8,466 nucleotides of DNA, from positions 1 to 8,466 of the forward strand of contig CAZAGT010000219.1 of NCBI GenBank assembly GCA_964484515.1, in the 5' to 3' direction. This DNA is from CAZAGT01 sp964484515. GTDB taxonomy: Bacteria > Desulfobacterota > DSM-4660 > Desulfatiglandales > HGW-15. Positions 1-5,855 of the stretch are shown one piece after another. The notes beneath the pieces are model-generated. The model saw only the letters and a program-made list of their open reading frames with translations, was not told the DNA's origin and made no database searches. The translations under genes and the position numbers were made by a program. Position 1 is the stretch's first letter. Every line of letters begins with the position of its first letter.

Positions 1-53
1 CCTCGGCGCCTTGAATCTGCAGCATCCTCGACTTTTGCAACGTTAGGGTTCAT
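1..53 (-). CDS. Start of an unidentified third gene of the catabolic operon (partial, runs off the left edge)
   Basis: Only about 17 codons are visible, beginning MNPNVAKVEDAADSRRR, so no family can be named. The start is suggested by a full AAGGAGG motif on the minus strand immediately before the ATG. The gap is only 1 nt, which is shorter than the usual 5-9, so the start is not certain. A second ATG in another frame at position 25 would give MLQIQGAE and is also open to the edge. The gene is in the same direction as the racemase-family gene and begins 31 nt after its stop, so it is probably co-transcribed with it and may encode another step of the same pathway. That role is inference from position only. 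Confidence 0.4.
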   Translation of the reverse strand, partial: MNPNVAKVEDAADSRRR

Positions 54-84
54 TCCTCCTTCTTAAGCGACAAGCGCAAAATCC

Positions 85-1194
85 TCATTTCTGAATGAAA
101 CGTTCGACCTTGGACATATCGAGTTCGATTCCCAGGCCCGGTCGATCGGACATCTCGATCTCGCCGTTGACCGGTCTCGGGGCAGGCGAATCGAAGATAT
201 CCATGAGCGGATGCTCGATCTCCATGAACTCGAAGGTCCGGAAGCCAGGGGCGGCCGCCGCAAAGTGCATCCCGACCACGATGTTCAGGGCTGAAGACAT
301 CCCGGTATGGGGTGCCAGGTTGAGGTTGTGGGCTTGAATCAAGGCCGCAATCCGCATCCCTTCAGTCAAACCGCCGGCCCGTCCTATGTCGGGTTGAATC
401 CAAGCGAGGGCCCCGGTCGCGAGCAGGTCCCGAAATCCATACAAGGTGAATTCCCCCTCGCCGCCGGCCAACGGCAGGGGTTGGCCCTCTTTGACCAGCC
501 GATATCCTTCGAGATCATAGGGTGGAACCGGCTCCTCCATCCATTCGATGTCAAAGGGCTCCAGTTCCCGTCCCAACTTGACGGCGGTTGATGCATCGTA
601 AAGGCTGTTGATGTCGACCATGAGTTTGATGTCATCGCCGACCTCGGAACGAATCGCGCGGACGGCTTGGACGTCCTGCTTGACCCCCATACCCAGCTTG
701 ATCTTAATCGCCCGGTAGCCCTTGGCCAAGAACCCCTCGGCCTTGCGTGCCATTTGAGGGACCTCATCGATAAAGATGGAAGATCCGTAGGCGGGGATCT
801 TCTTGCGGCCATGACCGTGGAGGGCCTTATAGACGGGAAGGCCGATCGCCTTGCCGATGATGTCCCAGAGGGCCACATCGACACCACTGATGGCCTCGAC
901 AAAATGCCCCTTGGTGTGCCCCCGAAGACCCATGGCCTGAAACATCTCCCACCAAAGGCCCGCTGCGTCCAGCGGGTCCCTTCCAAGGACCAGGGGTGCG
1001 AGTTGATCCTCCACCACATGCTTGGTCGCCATCGGAGCAGAGCGCACGAGGCCTTCCCCAATCCCCACCAATCCGTCATCCGTCGTAACTCGCACGATTA
1101 GGGCGCGGACCTCGGTAAAGGCGGTCGTGGAGATACGAAAGGGACTCTCAATAGGGGCACTCAACGGTAACGCTTCGACTCTATCGATCTTCAT
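85..1194 (-). CDS. Mandelate racemase/muconate lactonizing enzyme family protein (enolase superfamily)
   Basis: A 369-residue cytoplasmic enzyme of the enolase superfamily, full length for the family. Residues 1-120 form the capping domain and about 135-345 the TIM barrel. The active-site set is visible: KIK at K164 and K166 (general base), metal ligands D194 (MVDIN), E220 (WMEEP) and E246 (AGGEGE), then D269 (IQPDIGRAGG) and H296 (APHTG). The K-x-K plus Asp-His dyad is the mandelate racemase subgroup pattern, so the enzyme should abstract a proton alpha to a carboxylate with Mg2+. Racemases and many sugar-acid dehydratases share this set, and the sequence alone does not tell which acid is used. 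It lies 20 nt after the hydratase gene with only a weak ribosome site (AGAAAG), consistent with an operon. Family certain; substrate unknown. Confidence 0.95.
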   Translation of the reverse strand: MKIDRVEALPLSAPIESPFRISTTAFTEVRALIVRVTTDDGLVGIGEGLVRSAPMATKHVVEDQLAPLVLGRDPLDAAGLWWEMFQAMGLRGHTKGHFVEAISGVDVALWDIIGKAIGLPVYKALHGHGRKKIPAYGSSIFIDEVPQMARKAEGFLAKGYRAIKIKLGMGVKQDVQAVRAIRSEVGDDIKLMVDINSLYDASTAVKLGRELEPFDIEWMEEPVPPYDLEGYRLVKEGQPLPLAGGEGEFTLYGFRDLLATGALAWIQPDIGRAGGLTEGMRIAALIQAHNLNLAPHTGMSSALNIVVGMHFAAAAPGFRTFEFMEIEHPLMDIFDSPAPRPVNGEIEMSDRPGLGIELDMSKVERFIQK

Positions 1195-1214
1195 TTTGCG
1201 GCTTTCTGAGAAGG

Positions 1215-2000
1215 TTAGAAGTTCAGCTCGATGGACCCAACCGGTCCGAATTCGCCCCGGATCCTCTCGCCCGCCTCGGCGTGGTAGATCTCAGCGCAGG
1301 TGCCGGTACTCACGAGATCGCCGGCCTTGAGCCCCCGGCCGAGCCTGCCTAAACGGTTGGCCAGCCAGGTCAACGCGTTTAGCGGGTGACCCATGATCAT
1401 GTCCCCTCGACCCGCGCGAACGACTTCGCCGTTGGCGATCAATCTGACCTCCAGCGCGGGTAGGTCGTAGGCCTTCCAGTCGTTCAAAGATTCTCCCTGG
1501 ACCCATGCCCCGTGGCAACCGTTGTCGGCGATGAGCGAGGGACCGTCCATTGTGGTCCAATCCGTATAACGGCTGTCGACGATCTCGATCGCCGGCAAGA
1601 CGGCTCCAACGGCGTCTGCGACGACCTCAGGTTCAAACGGCGCGCCTTCCGGGGGAAGATCAGCCTTCATTTCGAAACCGAATTCAGGCTCGATGACACG
1701 CATGAAGAAGTTGTCGGCGTTCACGCGCGCCGGGTTTTGATAGACGGAAGCCGAAAGAAGGCGTCCGTAAAACGGCTCATTGAGGCCAACCAGTTCCTGG
1801 GCCGACTTATTGGTGCAGGCGATCTTGTAACCAACAGGGTGCCCGCCATAACTCGAGATAAGCCTTTCCACCAGTAAGTCCTGCACCTTGTAGCCCTCGG
1901 CGGGGGTCTGCGGACGGCAATCCTCGGGTAGCCTCTCCCAGCGCTTCATTTTAAGCCGCGACTCTATGAGCAAATCAGCCGCCTTTGCGTTCCTGTCCAT
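1215..2000 (-). CDS. 2-keto-4-pentenoate hydratase family protein (MhpD/DmpE/DmpH type)
   Basis: A 261-residue cytoplasmic protein of the hydratase/decarboxylase branch of the fumarylacetoacetate hydrolase superfamily, full length. Probable metal ligands are E104 and E106 (IEPEFGFEM) and E139 (AIEIVDSR), matching the Glu-x-Glu plus Glu set of MhpD; GYKI (57-60), GHPLNAL (204-210) and STGTC (231-235) are further family motifs. Members hydrate 2-hydroxypenta-2,4-dienoates in meta-cleavage pathways or decarboxylate 4-oxalocrotonate; homology does not separate these. The frame opens at a TTG (2003), but the next codon is ATG with GGAGG 7 nt upstream, so ATG at 2000 is preferred. It is the first well-supported gene of the minus-strand operon with the racemase-family gene. 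That pairing suggests a pathway through 2-keto-enoate intermediates, which is inference. Confidence 0.92.
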   Translation of the reverse strand: MDRNAKAADLLIESRLKMKRWERLPEDCRPQTPAEGYKVQDLLVERLISSYGGHPVGYKIACTNKSAQELVGLNEPFYGRLLSASVYQNPARVNADNFFMRVIEPEFGFEMKADLPPEGAPFEPEVVADAVGAVLPAIEIVDSRYTDWTTMDGPSLIADNGCHGAWVQGESLNDWKAYDLPALEVRLIANGEVVRAGRGDMIMGHPLNALTWLANRLGRLGRGLKAGDLVSTGTCAEIYHAEAGERIRGEFGPVGSIELNF

Positions 2001-2044
2001 CAAGCTGCCTCCATGTCACCACTGGGGTGGTTTTGTATCCCCTT

Positions 2045-2073
2045 TCCATTCCATGAACAGCGGCGGTTGTCAA
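2045..2073 (-). promoter_or_regulatory. Candidate promoter upstream of the hydratase gene (weak)
   Basis: On the minus strand a perfect TTGACA (-35) lies at 2068-2073. Seventeen nt further on, the hexamer AATGGA at 2045-2050 is a poor -10 match. A perfect 5-1-5 palindrome, GTTAG-G-CTAAC (2093-2103), lies about 20 nt upstream of the -35 box and could bind a regulator. The hydratase ATG is about 45 nt downstream of the -10. The weak -10 box keeps this tentative. Confidence 0.3.
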
Positions 2074-2093
2074 GGTCGCGCCTCGTGAGCAGG

Positions 2094-2174
2094 TTAGGCT
2101 AACATCGGCCGGAATTTGCGAGCGTGGCGGCTGGATTGAAAAGCGGTTTGGATGGCCTTAACGAGAAATAGCAT
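2094..2174 (-). CDS. Possible 26-residue small protein or leader peptide upstream of the hydratase
   Basis: A short open frame too small for usual gene calls. It begins MLFLVKAIQTAF and ends KFRPMLA, with a basic second half (SSRHARKFR) after a hydrophobic start. An AGGAG motif lies on the minus strand at 2186-2190, 11 nt before the ATG, slightly farther than ideal. The stop codon lies inside the GTTAG-G-CTAAC palindrome. The frame ends 93 nt before the hydratase ATG, with the TTGACA box between them. It could be a leader peptide or a small membrane-associated peptide, or a chance frame. No family is recognised. Confidence 0.3.
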   Translation of the reverse strand: MLFLVKAIQTAFQSSRHARKFRPMLA

Positions 2175-2386
2175 GAGTTCTTTCTCTCCTTTGATCATCT
2201 GTGCGAAAACCAAGACGCCTTGAAATCTCAGCACCTGCTGCTTTCACACGGGCCCCAAAGGTCGGAATCACTGCCCTTGACAAAGCCCGTTTCATAACTG
2301 GGTCTTAGTCCGGAGCGCGGCAGACCTGAAAAAGGGGAATAGCAGACGGGAATGAATTCGATTTCGATGGGCGTTTTCCGACAGCC
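2175..2386. other. Intergenic region between lipid kinase and catabolic operon; no gene seen
   Basis: With the hydratase leader this makes a 386-nt gap. This part holds no convincing gene, and no hairpin followed by a T-run after the kinase stop. A small palindrome CAGCA-CC-TGCTG is present at 2229-2240. Confidence 0.6.
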
Positions 2387-3253
2387 TCAGCATTTGATCT
2401 TCAAGGCCTTAGGCAACACTTCAAACGAGAAGGTGTCGTTTTTCCAGCCTTGGCTGCCGTCGATTTGGAGCCAAACCGGGTCTTGCAGTTTCACGTGGAG
2501 ATGGTGTCCGCCCTGATACCGGCCGACGCAGTTGCCGAAGGTAAACCCGCTGACGACTCCGGTGGCAAAGGCAAAGAAGCCTGAACTCGCGCACAGAACA
2601 TGCAGCAGCTGATCGTCAAAACGGGCCTGAGGAACCACCTTCATTCCGTATCCGTAATAGGGTTGCTTGACGGCCATGAGACTCAACAGGGCGTCAATTT
2701 CAGTCTCCTCGCCATCGATCGTGACCCAGGCCCGTGTCGGTTGATAGATCTTGAAGTAGGATTCGAACACGGCTTTGACATAGGCGCCGGAACCGCTACC
2801 CCCAAGTGCGAGATAGTGGTCTCGCAGACGGATGATAGCTCCCTCCAGTCCTAACGAGGCGCTGAATGCTTTTTGTCTGCCATCGCAACTGATGAGGTCA
2901 TATTCCCTCATCTCTCCGTCCCTGATGCGCTTCGCGATGCGTGCCAGACTTCCCTTATATCCCAATGCCCACCCCATCGCGTTGGCCGTTCCAAGAGGCA
3001 GAAATGCTAGGGGATGGCGAGACGTATCAACGAAATTGATGACGTCGGAAAACGTGCCGTCACCACCGGCAACAACGAGAACGTCGCAGTCGGTGACCAC
3101 CTCTCGGACAACATGGATAAAATCTTCCAACGTGGCGGTTTCAAGTCCGTAAACCAGTGCGTTCAGAACTTGCGCGGCCCTTGCAAGGGCCGCTCGCTTC
3201 TTGGGGAGACTTAGTCTGCCTGATGCTGGATTGGCGATGATAGCGTAGCGCAT
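2387..3253 (-). CDS. Diacylglycerol kinase catalytic-domain (DagK/YegS/sphingosine-kinase-like) lipid kinase
   Basis: A 288-residue member of the DAGK_cat family, which phosphorylates diacylglycerol or related lipids at the inner membrane face using ATP. Motifs in order: NPASG (8-12), nucleotide-binding GGDGT (63-67), PLGTAN (86-91), and the second-domain YYGYGMKVVP...FDD segment (199-214). There are no membrane segments, as usual for this soluble family, and the length is normal. Oddly, the C-terminal DGE motif reads IDGSQG (264-269), with Ser267 where the proposed catalytic glutamate of DgkB-type enzymes sits, and the usual DDG near 214 is DDQ. It may use another lipid, have altered activity, or be a regulatory paralogue. 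It is transcribed alone, divergently from the macro-like gene. The start has little Shine-Dalgarno signal. Family call is firm; substrate is not. Confidence 0.92.
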   Translation of the reverse strand: MRYAIIANPASGRLSLPKKRAALARAAQVLNALVYGLETATLEDFIHVVREVVTDCDVLVVAGGDGTFSDVINFVDTSRHPLAFLPLGTANAMGWALGYKGSLARIAKRIRDGEMREYDLISCDGRQKAFSASLGLEGAIIRLRDHYLALGGSGSGAYVKAVFESYFKIYQPTRAWVTIDGEETEIDALLSLMAVKQPYYGYGMKVVPQARFDDQLLHVLCASSGFFAFATGVVSGFTFGNCVGRYQGGHHLHVKLQDPVWLQIDGSQGWKNDTFSFEVLPKALKIKC

Positions 3254-3323
3254 AATTAAAGTTTACCCCGGGTCACGGTTCATTGACAGTTTACGGTTTG
3301 ACAAATGTTAAGGCCGGAGGAAA

Positions 3324-3353
3324 ATTATATCCTAATTGAGTGAGAAAGCTCAA
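3324..3353 (-). promoter_or_regulatory. Sigma-70-type promoter of the lipid kinase gene
   Basis: On the minus strand, TTGAGC (3348-3353, 4 of 6 matches to the -35 consensus) is followed after 18 nt by a perfect TATAAT (3324-3329). It points at the lipid kinase, whose ATG is at 3253, leaving a leader of about 60 nt. Confidence 0.6.
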
Positions 3354-3355
3354 TT
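3334..3355. repeat. Inverted repeat overlapping the kinase promoter (candidate operator)
   Basis: A perfect 7-bp inverted repeat, AATTGAG (3334-3340) and CTCAATT (3349-3355), with an 8-nt centre. One arm lies in the promoter spacer and the other covers the -35 box. This is the geometry expected of a dimeric repressor site, so the lipid kinase may be repressed by a regulator not encoded in this window. Confidence 0.5.
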
Positions 3356-3478
3356 CGTGGAGACCAGAGGCAAAGAATCAGCAATGGGGCGAGGAATCGG
3401 TGCTAGGGTGTAACCGTTGATGGTTTCGACGGGTCAGGACTCAGGGATTGTGCCTTGGCTGGATTAAGGTTAAAATAC

Positions 3479-4165
3479 ATGCCGTCGCTTGGCCACGGTT
3501 TGTGCATTGGGTCCGGAGACGTAAAGGAGTGGCAAAGAGTTCAGGACTTTTCAGGAGGAACGGATCATATCGCTGACCGCAAGGCGCAGAAAGGTCATTT
3601 GAGGGTCGTTGATGGTGGACACCACGTTGAGATGTCCTCGGGACCCTATCGCGTGGTGGCCGCGCCGAAGGATAGGCCTCCCTTTGTGGTAAGTGCGGTA
3701 GTTGCCGAAGAGGATACGTACCTTGTTTTGAGCGCAGATGCGGTCGTGAAGGAACCGCATGACTCCTGGGACGAGGTCATCAAGCAGGTAAACGCGTTGC
3801 AGCCTGAGGCACCGGGGTCTGTTTTGATTAGGGAGAAACACCCTCTTGAGATCCTTGCCATTGTTCATGATTTGGATCGGGAACCCACCTGGAAAGAGGA
3901 ATGGATAGCCATTGCGCTGGATGGGGTATTCCGAGAGATCTCCGCACGAGACGTGCGCGCCGTCGCAATCCCATTACTGGGCACGACACACGGGTCCTTG
4001 GCGTTGCAACGGGCCGCCGGCCTCCTGCGCGAAGCCCTGAAGCGCGTCGCGCCCAAAACCCTTGAGCGCATCTGGCTCGTGGCACCTGCCGGGTCACGTT
4101 ATCGGGATCTTCAAAACGTCAAGTTAGTCTTAGAAGAGTGGGGCATAGGTGGACAAGACGGATGA
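3479..4165 (+). CDS. Divergent macro-domain-like protein (Appr-1''-p processing fold)
   Basis: A 228-residue protein, probably cytoplasmic, with no signal peptide or membrane segment. The C-terminal half resembles the second half of a macro domain: strand LEILAIVHDLD (123-133), helix, strand and glycine loop AVAIPLLGTTHG (161-172), then the helix with RAAGLLREAL. Macro domains bind ADP-ribose or remove it from proteins and nucleic acids. Here the usual NAAN loop is absent (LVLSADAVVK at about 82-91), and the phosphate loop GxGxxG reads GTTHGS, so binding or catalysis may be altered. The N-terminal 70 residues match nothing I recognise. A TTG at 3455 would add eight residues; ATG at 3479 with AAGG 9 nt upstream is preferred. 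A TTGACA (3283-3288) with a poor -10 (TGTTAA, 3306-3311) is the only promoter hint. The 3' end overlaps the next gene, indicating co-translation. Assignment is from fold motifs only. Confidence 0.65.
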   Translation: MPSLGHGLCIGSGDVKEWQRVQDFSGGTDHIADRKAQKGHLRVVDGGHHVEMSSGPYRVVAAPKDRPPFVVSAVVAEEDTYLVLSADAVVKEPHDSWDEVIKQVNALQPEAPGSVLIREKHPLEILAIVHDLDREPTWKEEWIAIALDGVFREISARDVRAVAIPLLGTTHGSLALQRAAGLLREALKRVAPKTLERIWLVAPAGSRYRDLQNVKLVLEEWGIGGQDG

Positions 4166-4487
4166 CACCTCGGCGACCCCGAGGGTCAAGGGGGCCCAAG
4201 CAGCCGTTGTGAACGGGATGCGGGAGATCAACGAGTATAAGGATTCACTCGTGGTGGTCGACACCGCTTCTTACTTCATGTTCATCGGTAGGCTCGTCGG
4301 CGTCAATGAAAGATTTCTTACCCTTGAGGACGCGGATGTGCACGATCGTAGAGAGAGTCCGTCCACAAATGAGAAATACGTGGTTGAATCAAGAAAGTAC
4401 GGCGTGCGCATGAATCGCAAGCGCGTTCATATCCGTTTCGAAGAGGTGATCTGTTTATCGAGACTCGATGATGTCATCGAATACTAG
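4149..4487 (+). CDS. Small conserved-looking hypothetical protein, possibly Sm-like fold, coupled to the macro-like gene
   Basis: A 112-residue protein without cysteine pairs, signal peptide or membrane helix. Its core (about 34-62) reads as alternating beta strands, LVVVDTASYFMFIGRLVGV then ERFLTLEDADVHD, followed by a charged linker, a basic stretch (MNRKRVHIRF) and a final strand ICLSRLDDVIEY. The pattern of short strands with conserved G and LEDADVHD recalls Sm/LSm-type small barrels, but this is a visual guess. The GTG start at 4149 overlaps the end of the macro-like gene by 17 nt, pointing to translational coupling and a joint role. An ATG at 4218 (residue 24) is a weaker alternative start with no ribosome site. 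The true family could not be named. The frame is certainly coding-like; the function is unknown. Confidence 0.8.
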   Translation: MDKTDDTSATPRVKGAQAAVVNGMREINEYKDSLVVVDTASYFMFIGRLVGVNERFLTLEDADVHDRRESPSTNEKYVVESRKYGVRMNRKRVHIRFEEVICLSRLDDVIEY

Positions 4488-4515
4488 CGTTTTCATCGGG
4501 CGATAATGCGCGTAG

Positions 4516-4528
4516 CCCGGACTCCGGG
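4516..4528. repeat. Short hairpin CCCGG-ACT-CCGGG between the Sm-like gene and the phosphatase
   Basis: A 5-bp GC stem with a 3-nt loop, 29 nt after the Sm-like gene's stop. No T-run follows, so it is not a standard intrinsic terminator; it may slow or stabilise a transcript end. Confidence 0.3.
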
Positions 4529-4591
4529 TATTGCAGAATGGCATTCATGAAGTTGTTTTCCGATTTTTTTAACGAAAAGAAAGGGGGGAGG

Positions 4592-5266
4592 ATGAAACGA
4601 ATTTTCATCTATCCGGTTTGGTTTGTCGTGGTCGTTTGGATTGGATTGGTCCCAGATCCTTCAGCACAGGGGGCAACACAGAGTCGGGAGCCCGTCAATT
4701 CGACGGTGTTCGTGGTTCGGCATGCGGAAGCCTATAAGAACGTTTCCCATCCTCCTGACATGGACAAAGAAAAGCTGGATTCCTTGACACCTCGTGGTAT
4801 TGAACAGGCAAGAAAGACAGGAGCTTATCTCAAGGACAAAAACATATTTGCCGTCATCTGTTCCCCTACGGGTAGGACCCGTCAGACTGCTCGTATCATT
4901 GCCGAAGAGATTGGTTTGAAACGTTCTTATTCTGAAGATTCAGCCTTCAGCTCGATGAAAGAGGGGCGAACCTCAAAGGGAAAGGTTGCCGGGTGGTCTT
5001 GGCGAACGGCTCAGTGGAGAGCCGGCCGTGATCCTAGGCCTGAGGGGGGTGAATCCTTGGAAGATGCTACAAAAAGGGCAATGCAAGCATTGAAAGCTTT
5101 CATCGGGCGATACCCGGGAAAGGTTTTTGTCATAGTAACCCATAGTGATATCTGCGCCGGCCTTGCGGGTTACGCTGCTGATACCCCTTATTCCGAGAGG
5201 TATGAGAAGTATCAGATCTCTCCCGGTTCGGTCATTGAAATTCGTGTCAGTCCTGAGGATACCTAG
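4592..5266 (+). CDS. Exported histidine phosphatase family protein (SixA/phosphoglycerate-mutase-like)
   Basis: A 224-residue phosphatase with an N-terminal signal peptide: MKR, a hydrophobic core IFIYPVWFVVVVWIGLV, and a likely cleavage after AQG near residue 28. It should therefore act in the periplasm or outside. Catalytic features: RHAEA (R43, H44, phosphohistidine nucleophile), SPTGRTRQTA (R95), EGGES (E154) and VTHSD (H184), the complete two-His, two-Arg, Glu set of the branch-2-like superfamily. Substrates in this family are phosphate esters or phosphoproteins and cannot be read from sequence. The open frame extends upstream to an ATG at 4538, but that would bury the signal peptide. 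The run AAGGGGGGAGG just before the ATG at 4592 supports the shorter form, though its spacing is tight. It has its own 104-nt leader gap and is probably monocistronic. Confidence 0.88.
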   Translation: MKRIFIYPVWFVVVVWIGLVPDPSAQGATQSREPVNSTVFVVRHAEAYKNVSHPPDMDKEKLDSLTPRGIEQARKTGAYLKDKNIFAVICSPTGRTRQTARIIAEEIGLKRSYSEDSAFSSMKEGRTSKGKVAGWSWRTAQWRAGRDPRPEGGESLEDATKRAMQALKAFIGRYPGKVFVIVTHSDICAGLAGYAADTPYSERYEKYQISPGSVIEIRVSPEDT

Positions 5267-5310
5267 GTATTCGTGAGTGTCCCGGATAATCCCATAGTGA
5301 GCTGGCCACA

Positions 5311-5401
5311 AAGACTGAAACGGGACGGCGGGGATTCTCTTCAACGGTGCCTTATTCCAGGAGTCCGCGTTTGCCGGTAAACCCGCCGTCCCATAAGACT
5401 G
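5311..5401. repeat. 11-bp perfect inverted repeat flanked by 7-bp direct repeats
   Basis: GGGACGGCGGG (5322-5332) is exactly complementary to CCCGCCGTCCC (5382-5392), with a 49-nt interior. AAGACTG occurs just outside both arms (5311-5317 and 5395-5401), 4 and 2 nt away. The layout resembles a tiny mobile palindrome with a target duplication, or a structured RNA element. No transposase is present and the direct repeats do not touch the arms. Confidence 0.6.
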
Positions 5402-5841
5402 CGGCCCTATCGAGTCATCAGTTGTTCTTTGTTGGTCTACGATGATTCCCGTCGTAGAGAGCCGGAACTCGTATGAAACTCCATGAAATGAGGTCTTTGA
5501 TACCTTACTCGAACAGACGGCGAAGAATCTGAAAATGTCAAATTCGAGTACTGACTTCATGAAGTTTCCCGGTCGATCAAACTGGCCGCCTCCGCGGCCG
5601 GCGGCGGAATTGACCGCTGAACACGGTTGGCTGAAGGTTACCCGATGCCTTGGGTATACGCGTTGAGCGGGATCTCGTGAGCGGTATCTCCGACACCTGT
5701 CAACTTGGGGTAAAATCGTAATCCTTTGACCTCGCCCTCACACCTGACCTCTACCTCCTCCTATGGTCCTTGATGGCAAGGAATTTGCAGTAATAATACC
5801 CGGATTAAACCAGACAATCCCCGAAAGCCTGGTAGGGATTC

Positions 5842-5847
5842 AGGAGG
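5842..5847 (+). promoter_or_regulatory. Strong ribosome binding site fixing the AIM24 start
   Basis: AGGAGG lies 8 nt before the ATG at 5856. The longer open frame from ATG 5763 has no ribosome site, and its extra 31 residues precede the zinc ribbon without matching the family, so the start at 5856 is chosen. Confidence 0.85.
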
Positions 5848-5855
5848 ATAGGGCC

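Larger units (their letters stand above)
5267..5855. other. 589-nt gene-poor region before the AIM24 gene
   Basis: No convincing gene is seen on either strand. It contains the long inverted repeat at 5311-5401, a 7-bp stem TCTACGA/TCGTAGA (5436-5442 and 5452-5458), a palindrome CTTCATGAAG (5555-5564), a GC-rich hairpin GCCGCC/GGCGGC (5585-5590 and 5600-5605), and a CT-rich stretch (about 5729-5760) with CCTCACACCT. A weak promoter-like TTGATG with TAATAC lies at 5770-5799, ahead of the AIM24 start. A 19-codon frame at about 5474-5533 has no clear ribosome site and is not called. Confidence 0.6.

Noticed and set aside
384..1079. 231-codon minus-strand frame inside the racemase gene
   Set aside because: Shifted frame within a complete enolase-superfamily CDS; its protein is full of W, R, S and P and lacks family motifs.
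3298..3331. TTGACA at 3298-3303 paired with TATATC as a plus-strand promoter
   Set aside because: The spacing is 22 nt, too long for a sigma-70 promoter; the TATAAT there fits the minus-strand promoter much better.
4973..5560. 195-codon minus-strand open frame overlapping the phosphatase gene
   Set aside because: About half lies antisense to a well-supported CDS, it has no ribosome site, no recognisable motif, and it spans the inverted repeat at 5322-5392.
5585..5605. GC-rich hairpin considered as a terminator for the phosphatase
   Set aside because: It lies over 300 nt after the stop and no T-run follows on either strand.
5763..5855. Upstream extension of the AIM24 gene to ATG 5763
   Set aside because: No ribosome site there, while AGGAGG sits at the right distance before 5856, directly ahead of the zinc ribbon.
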